A stretch of DNA of 64,000 nucleotides. Origin: an uncultured Aeromonadales bacterium (GTDB taxonomy: Bacteria > Pseudomonadota > Gammaproteobacteria > Enterobacterales > Succinivibrionaceae). Made by a program: the position numbers and the translations under genes. Below the pieces are notes generated by a model. That model was not told the origin of the DNA. It saw nothing but the letters and a program-made list of their open reading frames with translations, and made no database searches. Below, in pieces: positions 54,921-63,244 of the stretch (its first letter is position 1; the number at the start of each line of letters is the position of its first letter). The stretch lies in NCBI GenBank assembly GCA_902782145.1, contig CACZLZ010000006.1, positions 1 through 64,000 of the forward strand. Reading direction: 5' to 3'.

Positions 54921-54943
54921 GCCTGCCTGGTGCAGGCTTTTTT
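54921..54943 (+). terminator. Rho-independent terminator after the RCC1 lipoprotein gene
   Basis: GCCTGC/GCAGGC stem (54921-54926 with 54932-54937), 5-base loop, T6. Confidence 0.85.
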
Positions 54944-55065
54944 CGTGGTGTGGACCAGTTCCGGTCAGGGAGCGGTTCTGAACGACTCATTTTTGAGCGG
55001 TCACACGGGATCCCCCTTTACAGGATCATATGTGCGGTGTATCATAACAGCGTTTTCAGACGAAT

Positions 55066-55142
55066 GCGTCCTTAGCTCAGTTGGTTAGAGCATCACCTTG
55101 ACATGGTGGGGGTCGGAGATTCGAGTTCTCTAGGACGCACCA
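55066..55142 (+). tRNA. tRNA-Val (anticodon GAC)
   Basis: 77 nt including encoded CCA. Acceptor GCGTCCT/AGGACGC (55066-55072 with 55132-55138); anticodon loop TTGACAT gives GAC, reading GUC/GUU valine codons. The T arm has the GTTCGA-type segment as GATTCGAG. It stands alone and is followed by lower-GC DNA with small membrane-protein genes. Confidence 0.96.
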
Positions 55143-55444
55143 TTCCAGTTTCCTTTCTGTAAAGATTTTTGAATCTTTCTTTTTGACATCCGCCTTTCAC
55201 GATTTCAGATCCTGGAGGGCACCAGTCTCCCCTTGGTTCAGTTCCTTTTCCTCTTTCTGTGCGCCTCTCTGTGCCTTTTTTCTGCTGTCCCTGCCGGAAC
55301 ATCGCTGTTTCCTTGCCTAGACGGCCGAGGGCGGCCTGGAGATTGTAATGATGACACAGATCATGGAGATGGGCAAAAGAATCGGAAAAAGGTGGCATCA
55401 TCCATTCCCTCTTCCTATACTGATTTTGAGGTGGAGGACTGCCT

Positions 55445-55726
55445 ATGTTTATTGTCGGCTTTGATTACCGAAAAGCCTGTGAAGCAGACAAAAAAAGGCT
55501 TCTTAAGTTACTGGTTTTTACCGTAGTTTTATTTCTCTGCATGATGCTGGCACGCATCTGGATCATGGTTTTCCCGTTTATCGAGACCGAAACCATGTGG
55601 GGAGATCTCTATAACCTGTTCGTCTGCTGCGGCTTTGGGGCATGCTTCATTATTCCTTACTGGCTTCTTTACCGACACAATTCAAGAATGAGTCAGAACG
55701 GCAGTCAAAACAACAACCCTAATTGA
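55445..55726 (+). CDS. Small two-helix membrane protein, unrecognised
   Basis: 93 residues with two strongly hydrophobic stretches, about 22-46 (LLVFTVVLFLCMMLARI) and 56-77 (LYNLFVCCGFGACFIIPYW), a charged N-terminus (RKACEADKKR) and an Asn/Gln-rich tail. GGTGGAGG lies 8 to 14 bases before the ATG. I do not recognise the family. Base composition is lower in GC than the housekeeping genes around it, as for the next small gene. Confidence 0.65.
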   Translation: MFIVGFDYRKACEADKKRLLKLLVFTVVLFLCMMLARIWIMVFPFIETETMWGDLYNLFVCCGFGACFIIPYWLLYRHNSRMSQNGSQNNNPN

Positions 55727-55966
55727 AGAGGTAGCGTCCGGTCTTACTGCCTGTGTGCTGTGGGAGAGTTGGGAGTTCATCCGGTCCTGACCGAAGTTAT
55801 TGAATAACCATTGATCGATCTTGGTTGCATTTCAGAAAGGCTTCTGAGCATCATGGGACCTCATTTGAAGAATTTTGCTGGCAATAAGGTGATCTGCACA
55901 GAGACCCTATATTCAAAGACGGCAACAGGTAGTTCAAGATACTTCGAGTTTTGAGGGGGAGGCGTC

Positions 55967-56272
55967 ATGGGAGTTCTCATCCTTCTGGTTTTTGGCTGGA
56001 TCCCCATTGCAATTGGCGCATACCTGATCTGGAAGATTGAGTCATCAAGACCTGTGGGAGACCTGATGCCTATTCTGGACAGAAACGGCAACCGAGTTCT
56101 GGGTGATGACAACCTTCCTCTCTATGTTGACGAAAAAGGGAAGATCTTTGGCTACAAGTATGTGAAGCGCTTCGTGGAAAAGAGACAGCGGGCATCAACG
56201 CTCAAATGGATCTTTCTGGGCTTGCTTTGGGGAATGCTTGAGGAGCATCAGAAGTGGGGACGGAGGAGATAA
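55967..56272 (+). CDS. Small membrane protein, unrecognised
   Basis: 101 residues. GGGGGAGG is well placed before the ATG. An N-terminal membrane helix (about 3-24, VLILLVFGWIPIAIGAYLIW), a polar middle with LDRNGNRVLGDDNLPLYVDEKGK, and a shorter hydrophobic segment near 79-91 (WIFLGLLWGML) with basic ends. No family recognised. It lies 240 bases after the other small membrane-protein gene, same strand, similar composition. Confidence 0.65.
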   Translation: MGVLILLVFGWIPIAIGAYLIWKIESSRPVGDLMPILDRNGNRVLGDDNLPLYVDEKGKIFGYKYVKRFVEKRQRASTLKWIFLGLLWGMLEEHQKWGRRR

Positions 56273-56833
56273 AGTATTGTGTTCAGCGGCAAAGAGTGGA
56301 AAATGGTCACCTATTCGAGTGATTTCTGATCGCCATTCCCCTCATCCCAAAATCGCCTTCCCATTCCATCCCCTCTGCCGGAAGCCTCCGTCAGAGGGTA
56401 TTGTGTCTTTCCACGGCAACCCTCAGGTCCTCTGCTTCAGTCTGCCTCTGCTAACGGTGACCGACCGGGTGTGCAGTCCAGGATCCGGGATGAATGGACT
56501 CATGATGTGTGCAGTCAGGCGTACATCCAGTCAGGGAAGGCTGGCGTCTGTGGGAATTGTTGTCCCGGGGCAGTGCCCATGGTGGGGCTGTCCCGTCAGG
56601 GTGCAACAACAGGGTGATGTCAATCCGGCGATCTGTCCCGGTTCCCAAGGGACTGCTCAGCCTGTTTCACAGGGATTAGTTTGGGGGACACCGCAACAGC
56701 AGCAGTTGCTGAGGGTATTCCGCTCCGGGTGAGGTGTGTCTGAAGTTCACCGCACCGGGTCAAGTGTATCGGAGACGTCTCACCGTATCAGGAACTGAGT
56801 CCTCCGCCCAGATCCCGGGGTCCGGCGGCTCTG
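56273..56833. other. Intergenic region before gluQ
   Basis: Converging ends of the small membrane-protein gene and gluQ. No terminator, repeat or gene with a start signal was identified. Confidence 0.4.
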
Positions 56834-57745
56834 TCACCGATCCCGTGATCCCAGATCCTCAGGCGGAATGATGATGTCCTCAGTGGGGATGGCCTGAGGA
56901 GTGAAGGTGGCAACGGCATGCCTGAGCAACTCTTCGGGATGTGCTCCAATGAGATCATCCGGCACCTTCTGGCCCAGGCACCGCAGGGCGGCGATCAGGT
57001 TTTTCCCGGGGCATTCCGGAGACACCGGGGGCGCCAGGTTCTGCTTGGAATACTTGTGCTGGGGATCGGCCAGGATCAGGGGCAGGTGCAGGTAGCCGGG
57101 AACCGGGTAGCCCAGGGCATGCATCAGGTTCATCTGCCGGGGGGCCACCGGCAGCAGATCGGCGCCCCGGACAATCTCAGAGACTCCCTGATCGTGATCA
57201 TCCACCACTGAGGCCAGGTTGTAGGCCGGGGTGCCGTCAGATCGCAGCAGGATGAAGTCTTCGCTACTCTCCCGGGGAGCGGCGGTGATCCGGCCCCGGA
57301 TCACGTCATCCAGGGCACATACGGTCCCGGGGTTCCGGAAGCGCATGCTCACCCGGGCTGCCTCCGGATCGGCTCCGTTCCGGCAGTATCCGTCATAGAT
57401 CCCCCCCAGCTCCCGGATCCTTTTCCGGCTGCAGGAGCAGGGATACACCAGATCCCTCCCTTTCAGCTCCGCTAGCACCTGCAGGTACCGCTCCCGGCGG
57501 CGGCTCTGGCAGATCACATCTCCGTCATATTCCAGACCGTGGGCCTCCAGAACCCTTAGGATGCTGTCCGTGTGCTCCGGGCGGCAGCGCTCCTGATCCA
57601 GATCCTCAATGCGTACCAGCCACCTGCCCCCAAGGCTCCGGGCTCTGAGATAACTGCCAAGGGCGGTGCAGAGGGAGCCCAAATGCAGCTCCCCCGAGGG
57701 TGTGGGGGCGAATCTTCCAGTGTGCACGGGTGTCTTCCTGATCAT
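56834..57745 (-). CDS. gluQ: Glutamyl-Q tRNA(Asp) synthetase
   Basis: 303 residues from the ATG at 57745. A truncated glutamyl-tRNA synthetase that puts glutamate on the queuosine of tRNA-Asp. HIGH-like motif is GELHLGSLCTALGSYLRAR after GRFAPTPSG, zinc ligands in YPCSCSRKRIRELGG and YDGYCRNG, and the KMSKS-like HKYSKQNLA. It follows dksA, the conserved pairing. The ATG lies inside the T-run of the dksA terminator with no ribosome binding site near it, so expression should be low. QueC, needed to make queuosine, is encoded 1 kb away. Confidence 0.94.
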   Translation of the reverse strand: MIRKTPVHTGRFAPTPSGELHLGSLCTALGSYLRARSLGGRWLVRIEDLDQERCRPEHTDSILRVLEAHGLEYDGDVICQSRRRERYLQVLAELKGRDLVYPCSCSRKRIRELGGIYDGYCRNGADPEAARVSMRFRNPGTVCALDDVIRGRITAAPRESSEDFILLRSDGTPAYNLASVVDDHDQGVSEIVRGADLLPVAPRQMNLMHALGYPVPGYLHLPLILADPQHKYSKQNLAPPVSPECPGKNLIAALRCLGQKVPDDLIGAHPEELLRHAVATFTPQAIPTEDIIIPPEDLGSRDR

Positions 57746-57780
57746 AAAAAAGACAGGGCGGTCCCCTGAGGAGACCGCCC
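57745..57780 (-). terminator. Terminator between dksA and gluQ, overlapping the gluQ start
   Basis: On the minus strand the stem GGGCGGTC/GACCGCCC (57773-57780 with 57756-57763) is followed by TGTCTTTTTT, which runs into the gluQ ATG. A terminator between these genes that limits gluQ expression is known in Shigella/E. coli. Confidence 0.82.
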
Positions 57781-57803
57781 CTTCGGATGGATCCGGCAGA
57801 GTC

Positions 57804-58247
57804 TTACTCGGACTTCTGCTTTTCCTTGATCTCGTCCAGTTCCTTGCAGTCCACGCACAGATCGGCGGTGGGCCGGGCCTCCAGGCGGCGGATGCCGATC
57901 TCGGATCCGCAGTGGCGGCAGTAGCCGAAGTCATCGGTGTCGATGATGGCAAGGGTCTTCTCAATCTTGCGGATCAGCTTGCGCTCACGGTCCCGGGTTC
58001 TGAGCTCCAGGGCGAACTCCTCCTCCTGGGAGGCGCGGTCCACCTCATCGGGGAAATTGGCAGCCTCGTTCTTCATGTGATCCACGGTGTTGCCCACCTC
58101 CTCCCGGAGCTGATCCCTCCAGGCGGTGAGGATCCGGCGGAAATGATTCCGCTGGTTCTCATTCATGTACTCCTCGCCGGGCTGCACCTCATAGGGCTCG
58201 ATGCCGGCGATGACGGTGGTGGGTTTTCTGCGTTCTTTAACAGCCAT
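57804..58247 (-). CDS. dksA: RNA polymerase-binding transcription factor DksA
   Basis: 147 residues. With ppGpp it shifts transcription away from rRNA genes in starvation, entering the RNA polymerase secondary channel. The coiled-coil tip carries DEVDRAS (the functional Asp pair plus Ala), and the C-terminal zinc finger has CRHCG and CVDCKELDE. Length and order match E. coli DksA. It is transcribed ahead of gluQ, with a terminator between. Confidence 0.97.
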   Translation of the reverse strand: MAVKERRKPTTVIAGIEPYEVQPGEEYMNENQRNHFRRILTAWRDQLREEVGNTVDHMKNEAANFPDEVDRASQEEEFALELRTRDRERKLIRKIEKTLAIIDTDDFGYCRHCGSEIGIRRLEARPTADLCVDCKELDEIKEKQKSE

Positions 58248-58730
58248 GTTGTTCTCCGTTGTACTGTCGGTGCGGATCTGCCTGCAGGTGCCCGGGGAGG
58301 ATCAGATCCTCCCGGCGGCACTGTCCGCCGGCGGCGCATGCTTTTCACGGTCCGGGGCCCAGGCGCCCGCCCGTGCTAAAGACGCTATTATCCACATATT
58401 GCAAAACAATTCCATTGCGCAATTCAACTTTTTGGCATTGCGCCTGCAATCCGCCCGGCGGCCGGTGCCGGGTGCGGGGTGGGCAGGGTAGGGGAAAGAT
58501 CCTGGATCCTGGAGACTGGCCCTGATTTGATCTGTGCCTGATCTGTCCTATCTCAGTTCAACTCCGATCGGATTTTCAGATCAGAACAGAGCAGTCCAGT
58601 TCGGTTCAGGCCAATCCAGTGCATCCCGGTGTCAGCCGTCCCTCCCGGGCTCCCGCCGGGAGCCGGACCTGTCCTTCTGCTCACCGTGGACTGCCGTCTG
58701 CAATCCCTTGCCATTCCCCTTAACTTTCCC
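58248..58730. other. Intergenic region between queC and dksA
   Basis: The dksA promoter should lie in the AT-richer part near 58375-58440, but no clear boxes were found. A G-quadruplex motif sits at 58470-58494, and 58550-58620 contains repeated CAGTTC/CAGATC/CAGTCC words. No gene is supported. Confidence 0.4.
58470..58494 (+). repeat. G-quadruplex motif upstream of dksA
   Basis: Five G-runs (GGG, GGGG, GGG, GGG, GGGG) with loops of 3, 1, 2 and 2 bases on the plus strand, which is the template strand for dksA. Confidence 0.7.
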
Positions 58731-59426
58731 TTACCGGGTCGCTGTCCTGTAATCCAGGGGATCCTCGGCCCCGTTCAGCCTGAAGGCCCTGATCCGGTCC
58801 CGGCAGGTGCCGCAGACGCCGCAGGGATGCTCCCCGCCCTCATAGCAGGACCAGGTGAGCTCATAGGGGACCCCCAGCTCCAGGCCCGTGCGCACAATGT
58901 CCGCCTTGGTGCTGCTGATGAAGGGGGCCTCCAGGATCATCCCGCCCCCGGTGCCCTCCCGGATGGCGCCGCCCATGAGGCGGACAAACTCCGGTGAGCA
59001 GTCGGGATAGGCGCGCCCCGCCGCATCGTCGGCATGGGCACCGTAGATGATCCGCTCCGCCCCGGCACTCTGGGCCCAGGCTGCGGCGGCGCTGAGCATC
59101 AGGCCGTTGCGGAAGGGCACATAGGTGGACACCAGCCCTCCGGGACGGCCCTGGAGCTGTGCAGCGTAGTCCTCATGGGGAATGTCCTCAGATGAGTGAT
59201 CCAGGAGGGAACTGGTGCTCCGGGCAAAGCAGCAGGAGAGATCCAGGTGCTCCAGGGCCACCTGGTAGTGGGCGGCCACGTCCCGGGCTGCCCTGACTTC
59301 CCGGGCATGCTTCTGGCCGTAACTCACCGACAGGGCCAGCACCTCCCCGGCGCCCAGCTCCCTGACCGCCAGGGCCAGGCAGGTGGAACTGTCCAAGCCT
59401 CCGCTGAGGAGAACCACGGCTTTCAC
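58731..59426 (-). CDS. queC: 7-cyano-7-deazaguanine synthase
   Basis: 231 residues. It turns carboxy-deazaguanine into preQ0 with ammonia and ATP, the committed step to queuosine. The PP-loop is LLSGGLDSSTCLA, and the zinc site is in CYEGGEHPCGVCGTC near the end. Its start overlaps the stop of the preceding secreted-protein gene by 4 bases. GluQ nearby acts on the finished queuosine in tRNA-Asp. Confidence 0.96.
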   Translation of the reverse strand: MKAVVLLSGGLDSSTCLALAVRELGAGEVLALSVSYGQKHAREVRAARDVAAHYQVALEHLDLSCCFARSTSSLLDHSSEDIPHEDYAAQLQGRPGGLVSTYVPFRNGLMLSAAAAWAQSAGAERIIYGAHADDAAGRAYPDCSPEFVRLMGGAIREGTGGGMILEAPFISSTKADIVRTGLELGVPYELTWSCYEGGEHPCGVCGTCRDRIRAFRLNGAEDPLDYRTATR

Positions 59427-59947
59427 TGGGCACCTCCGCAGTCTCCGCTGTTCATCTCCAGGGTCTGGATGATGTTGCCGCCGTCATCCAGGAAGCGGTA
59501 CTCCAGCTCGTTCACCAGGCTGGTGGCGTTCATCAGGCCGCACAGCATCGCCACGCTGCCGCTGTCTTTCTTGTCCAGTTTCCGGACATTCTCCTGGAAT
59601 TCCTTCCTAGGAGTCAGGGTCAGAACCAGACGGCCGTCTTTAAGCTGGCATTCCCCCTTTTTATAAGGAGACCGCTCGCCGGCGATGTTCTGGTTGCAGC
59701 TTTCCTGGAATGCAGCCTCCCGGGCATGGCGCCGCCGCTCCTGATCGGCCCGGGCCTTGTCCTGTCCGGCCTCACTGCCGGCTTCCTCGCCGGAAACTGC
59801 GGGGACTACCGCATCCTTCACGGTTGCTGCCGGGGCGGCCGTATCCACGCCGGAGGGTGCCGGGGCTGCAGTGCTGCCTGTGGCAGCGGCGGCGATGACG
59901 GGGACCAGGAGCAGCAGGGATGCTGCCAGTGTATTGCTTATGTTCAT
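59423..59947 (-). CDS. Secreted protein of unknown function, coupled to queC
   Basis: 174 residues. A signal peptide (about 1-22, ending AAAA) precedes an Ala/Pro/Thr-rich stretch (23-70), a charged helix (about 62-80, QDKARADQERRRHAREAAF) and a C-terminal domain with four cysteines, including SCNQN, GECQL, MLCGL and GDCGG. The domain has SLVNELEYRFLDDGGNIIQT, a beta pattern I cannot assign to a family. It overlaps queC by 4 bases, so the two share an mRNA, but its envelope location suggests no direct role in queuosine synthesis. Confidence 0.8.
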   Translation of the reverse strand: MNISNTLAASLLLLVPVIAAAATGSTAAPAPSGVDTAAPAATVKDAVVPAVSGEEAGSEAGQDKARADQERRRHAREAAFQESCNQNIAGERSPYKKGECQLKDGRLVLTLTPRKEFQENVRKLDKKDSGSVAMLCGLMNATSLVNELEYRFLDDGGNIIQTLEMNSGDCGGAQ

Positions 59948-59993
59948 GTGGGAACCTCCTTGGGTTCATTCTATCATGCCCCGGTGAGGGGCG

Positions 59994-60095
59994 GGACGAT
60001 TTCGGGCGGGGACGAGTTTCAGGTTGTGGACGATTTCGGGCGGGGACGAGTTTCAGGTTGTGGACGATTTCGGGCGGGGACGAGTTTCAGGTTGT
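59994..60095 (+). repeat. Three perfect tandem 34-bp repeats
   Basis: Units start at GGACGATTTCGGGCGGGGAC at 59994, 60028 and 60062, identical over 34 bases; a fourth from 60096 is diverged (GGACGATTCCGGACCGGGAC). Inside each unit GACGATTTC and GACGAGTTTC form a half-repeat. There are no spacers. Confidence 0.95.
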
Positions 60096-60463
60096 GGACG
60101 ATTCCGGACCGGGACGGTTGCAGATCGGGGGAGGTTTTAAGTACGGGTGTATTCGCAGAGCGGGGCAATTTCAAGCCGGGACCGCTTGCCTGCCGGGGCG
60201 GGTACCCATCAGGACAGGATACCCGTGTCCTGACATGCTTCCCGCGTGGGGATCCCTCATGAAATGACCGTCTTCCGGTGCGGGACTGTCTCCCGCCCGG
60301 GGCGCACCGTCTGCGTCGTTCACAGCCGTAGGGATGAAGTCATGAGCGTCAAAGCGGTACCGTCTCCCGGGGCGCTCCGTCAGCATCAGCGCACGCCGTC
60401 CCAGAATGACACCGGATGGCGCACTGCCGGGTATGCTCCCGTGGCAATTTTGCCGGAACTGGG

Positions 60464-60469
60464 TATAAT
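60464..60469 (+). promoter_or_regulatory. -10 element of the mrcB promoter
   Basis: TATAAT 31 bases before the mrcB ATG; TGGCAA at 60442-60447 with a 16-base spacer is a weak -35. Confidence 0.5.
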
Positions 60470-60499
60470 GTGACCTAGTGCACGTTTTTAGGGGGATCC

Positions 60500-62797
60500 A
60501 TGGCAGGGGCAAAGGGCAGGACCAAAGCCAGAGGCAGAGGCAACGGGAGCGGTGGTGTGTCCTGGACCCGCCGGCTGCTGCTGGCGTTTCTGGTATGCAG
60601 CCTGCTGGGCATGGCGGTCCTGGGTGTCTATGTCATGTATCTGGACGCCGAGGTGCAGCGGCGCTTTTCCGGGGAGAAGTGGAAACTTCCCGCCTGGATC
60701 TACTCCCGTCCCCTGGAACTGTACCGGAACCAGCGTCTGACTCCGGAGCAGATGGAGAATGAACTGAAGATGCTCCATTACCGGAAGGTGAAGGATCCCT
60801 CCGGTCCCGGGGAGTATGCGGTGAACGGCAGCCGGATGGTGATCATCAAGCGCCCCTTCCGCTTCTATGACGGGGAGGAGCAGGAGCGGGCACTGTTCCT
60901 GACCTTCTCCGGCGGCCGGGTGGCCACCCTCCAGGACGCCAACACCTCCCGGAACCTGGCCTTTGTCCGGCTGGATCCCATCATTCTTGACCGCATCACC
61001 GTGGGGGATGAGGAGGATCGCATCCTCATCCGCCTGCAGGAGATCAACCCCAGGCTGGTGCAGATCCTCCTGACCATCGAGGACAAGAATTTCTACGAGC
61101 ACAACGGCATCAACCCCCTGTCCATAGTCCGGGCGGTGATCGCCAACTTCCGGGCGGGCCGGCGGGTCCAGGGCGGCTCCACCCTGACCCAACAGTTTGC
61201 CAAGAACTTCTTCCTCACCCGGGAGAAGACCTTGATGCGGAAGTTCAAGGAGGCGCTCATGGCGGTGATCATCGATGCCCGCTATGAGAAGAACCAGATC
61301 CTGGAAGCCTACATGAACGAGATCTATCTGGGGCAGAACGGCTCCAGCGGCGTGTACGGTTTCGGACTGGCCTCCTATTTCTATTTCGGCCTGCCCGTCA
61401 GCGAGCTGGATGTGGAGCAGATGGCCATGCTGGTGGCGGTGGTGCGGGGACCGTCCTATTACAACCCCTGGTCCCATCCGGAGCGGGTCCGGGAGCGCCG
61501 GGACATGATCCTGCGCAAGCTCATGGACGAGGGGATCATCACCTCCGATGAGTATGAGAAGTACGCCTCCCGGGAGATCCAGGTGGTGCCCCGGGGCAAG
61601 CTGGCCTATGGCCGCACCCCGGCCTATGTGGATCTGGTGAAGCGGGAGCTGCGGGCCCACCTGGGGGACAGCGTGCTGGGGGAGTCGGGACTGAAGATCT
61701 TCACCAGTTTTGATCCCGTGACCCAGCGGGCCGCCGAGGAGGCGGTGGAGAAGATCGGGGGCGAGTTTGCCCGGAAGACCCCGGAGATCGAAATGGCCAT
61801 GGTGGTGGCTAACTGGCACAAGGGGGAGGTTACCGCCCTGGTGGGGGGACGGAACTTTGCCCGGGGCGGGATGTTCAACCGGGCTCTGGACGCCCGGCGT
61901 CCTGTGGGCTCCACCATCAAGCCCCTGGTGTACATTACCGCCTTTGAGGAGAAGAACTACCAGCCGGCCACGGTGATCAGCGACACAGATCTCACGGTGA
62001 AGTTCGGCTCCAGCAGCTGGCGTCCCCGGAACTTTGATCACCGCTACCACGGCCGGGTGTTCCTGTATGACGCCCTGGCCAAGTCCCTGAACATTCCCGT
62101 GGTGCGGGTGGGGGTTGACGTGGGGGTGAAGAGGATCGTTGCCCGCCTGGGACGCCTGGGGATCGGCGGCGAGGTGTCCTCCTATCCCTCCATGCTTCTG
62201 GGCACCACGGAGATGACCCCTATGGAGCTGACCCAGATGTACAGCGTCTTTGCCTCCCAGGGGTACTACAAGCCCCTGACGGTGATCCGGGCTGTGGTAA
62301 ATGACGACAGCGAGATCATCTACCAGCCCTCCGGGGAGGCGGAGCAGATCTTCACTCCCCAGGACTCCTACCTGCTGACCCAGGGTCTGATCCGGGTGGT
62401 GCAGAAGGGTACAGCCCGGTCACTGCAGGACGTGCTGGGAGGCCGGGAGGTGGCCGGTAAGACCGGCACCACCGACGGCAGCAAGGATTCCTGGTATGCG
62501 GGCTTTGACAATGACGAGGTGTCGGCAGTCTGGGTGGGCCGGGACGATAACCGGCCTACCAGTTACACCGGCTCCACTGGTGCCCTGCGGGTGTACCGGG
62601 AGTTTGTCCGGCGCCGGGGAGTGAACGGTATCGTTCTGCCCATGCCCGAGGGGATTGTGAGCCAGCGTTACAGCTCCTCCGGTGTGCCCATTGCGTCCCG
62701 CTGCCGGGACAGCGGCTCCTTTGTCATGCCCGCCAAGGCCGCAGCCCTGGGCCCGGTGTTTGACTGCAACTTCGACAACCCCTACCGGGAGCGCTGA
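60500..62797 (+). CDS. mrcB: Penicillin-binding protein 1B, bifunctional peptidoglycan synthase
   Basis: 765 residues. A basic cytoplasmic N-terminus (1-24), one membrane helix (about 25-50), the UB2H domain (about 65-150) that in E. coli binds the activator LpoB, a GT51 domain (about 170-340: IEDKNFYEHNGINP, GGSTLTQQFAKNFFLT) and a transpeptidase domain with STIK, SLN and KTGTTDG. The second class A synthase in the window besides mrcA. No lpoB-like gene is adjacent. Confidence 0.96.
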   Translation: MAGAKGRTKARGRGNGSGGVSWTRRLLLAFLVCSLLGMAVLGVYVMYLDAEVQRRFSGEKWKLPAWIYSRPLELYRNQRLTPEQMENELKMLHYRKVKDPSGPGEYAVNGSRMVIIKRPFRFYDGEEQERALFLTFSGGRVATLQDANTSRNLAFVRLDPIILDRITVGDEEDRILIRLQEINPRLVQILLTIEDKNFYEHNGINPLSIVRAVIANFRAGRRVQGGSTLTQQFAKNFFLTREKTLMRKFKEALMAVIIDARYEKNQILEAYMNEIYLGQNGSSGVYGFGLASYFYFGLPVSELDVEQMAMLVAVVRGPSYYNPWSHPERVRERRDMILRKLMDEGIITSDEYEKYASREIQVVPRGKLAYGRTPAYVDLVKRELRAHLGDSVLGESGLKIFTSFDPVTQRAAEEAVEKIGGEFARKTPEIEMAMVVANWHKGEVTALVGGRNFARGGMFNRALDARRPVGSTIKPLVYITAFEEKNYQPATVISDTDLTVKFGSSSWRPRNFDHRYHGRVFLYDALAKSLNIPVVRVGVDVGVKRIVARLGRLGIGGEVSSYPSMLLGTTEMTPMELTQMYSVFASQGYYKPLTVIRAVVNDDSEIIYQPSGEAEQIFTPQDSYLLTQGLIRVVQKGTARSLQDVLGGREVAGKTGTTDGSKDSWYAGFDNDEVSAVWVGRDDNRPTSYTGSTGALRVYREFVRRRGVNGIVLPMPEGIVSQRYSSSGVPIASRCRDSGSFVMPAKAAALGPVFDCNFDNPYRER

Positions 62798-63244
62798 ACT
62801 GCCGGGGCAGGGCCTGCTGAAACTCCGGGGCAGGGCTCACCGAACTTCAGGGCAGGGAGTCCCCGGCCTCAGTTTTCCGCAGGAGCTGAGGTCTCCCGGA
62901 CCAGGGACTCTCCGGAAGGCACGCCGGGGAACTTTCCGATCTGGCACCTCCTGCAGACATTCCGTCCACCCTCACTGCACGCAGTCCTTCCTGTCAGCCT
63001 TCATCTCTGCCGTCTTCCTTCCGCCTTCTCCCCTTGTCCGCACTTCTTCTCCGGGGCGGCGCAGATGCCTGAGCCCGGTGAGGCACAGGTGTGCCCGGGT
63101 CAGGATCCGTGCTGACCTCTCAGCAGGGAGAGCCCTTAGCATAGATCCCTCAGTGGGAGGAGTTCTCAGCAAGGGGATCTTTCAGTGGGGGAGATCTCAG
63201 CAGGAGGAGTCCTTAGGGTGGGTGAACCCTCAGCGGTGGATCCT
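62798..63244. other. Intergenic region with degenerate ~18-bp repeats before anmK
   Basis: mrcB and anmK converge here. GGGGCAGGG-type words repeat at 62802-62860, and from about 63115 to 63250 an imperfect unit near CTCAGCRGGGRGATCT recurs seven or eight times, running up to the anmK stop. No gene is supported. Confidence 0.5.

Larger units (their letters stand above)
59948..60499. other. Divergent region between the secreted-protein gene and mrcB
   Basis: Contains the 34-bp repeat array (59994-60095), more diverged GGACGATT-like units up to about 60180, and the mrcB promoter (-10 at 60464-60469). No gene. Confidence 0.5.

Noticed and set aside
55066..55142. Genomic island integrated at tRNA-Val
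   Set aside because: No integrase gene and no repeat of the tRNA 3' end downstream within the window; kept only as a composition-based suggestion.
59994..60095. CRISPR-like 34-bp repeats before mrcB
   Set aside because: Perfect head-to-tail repeats with no spacer between them.
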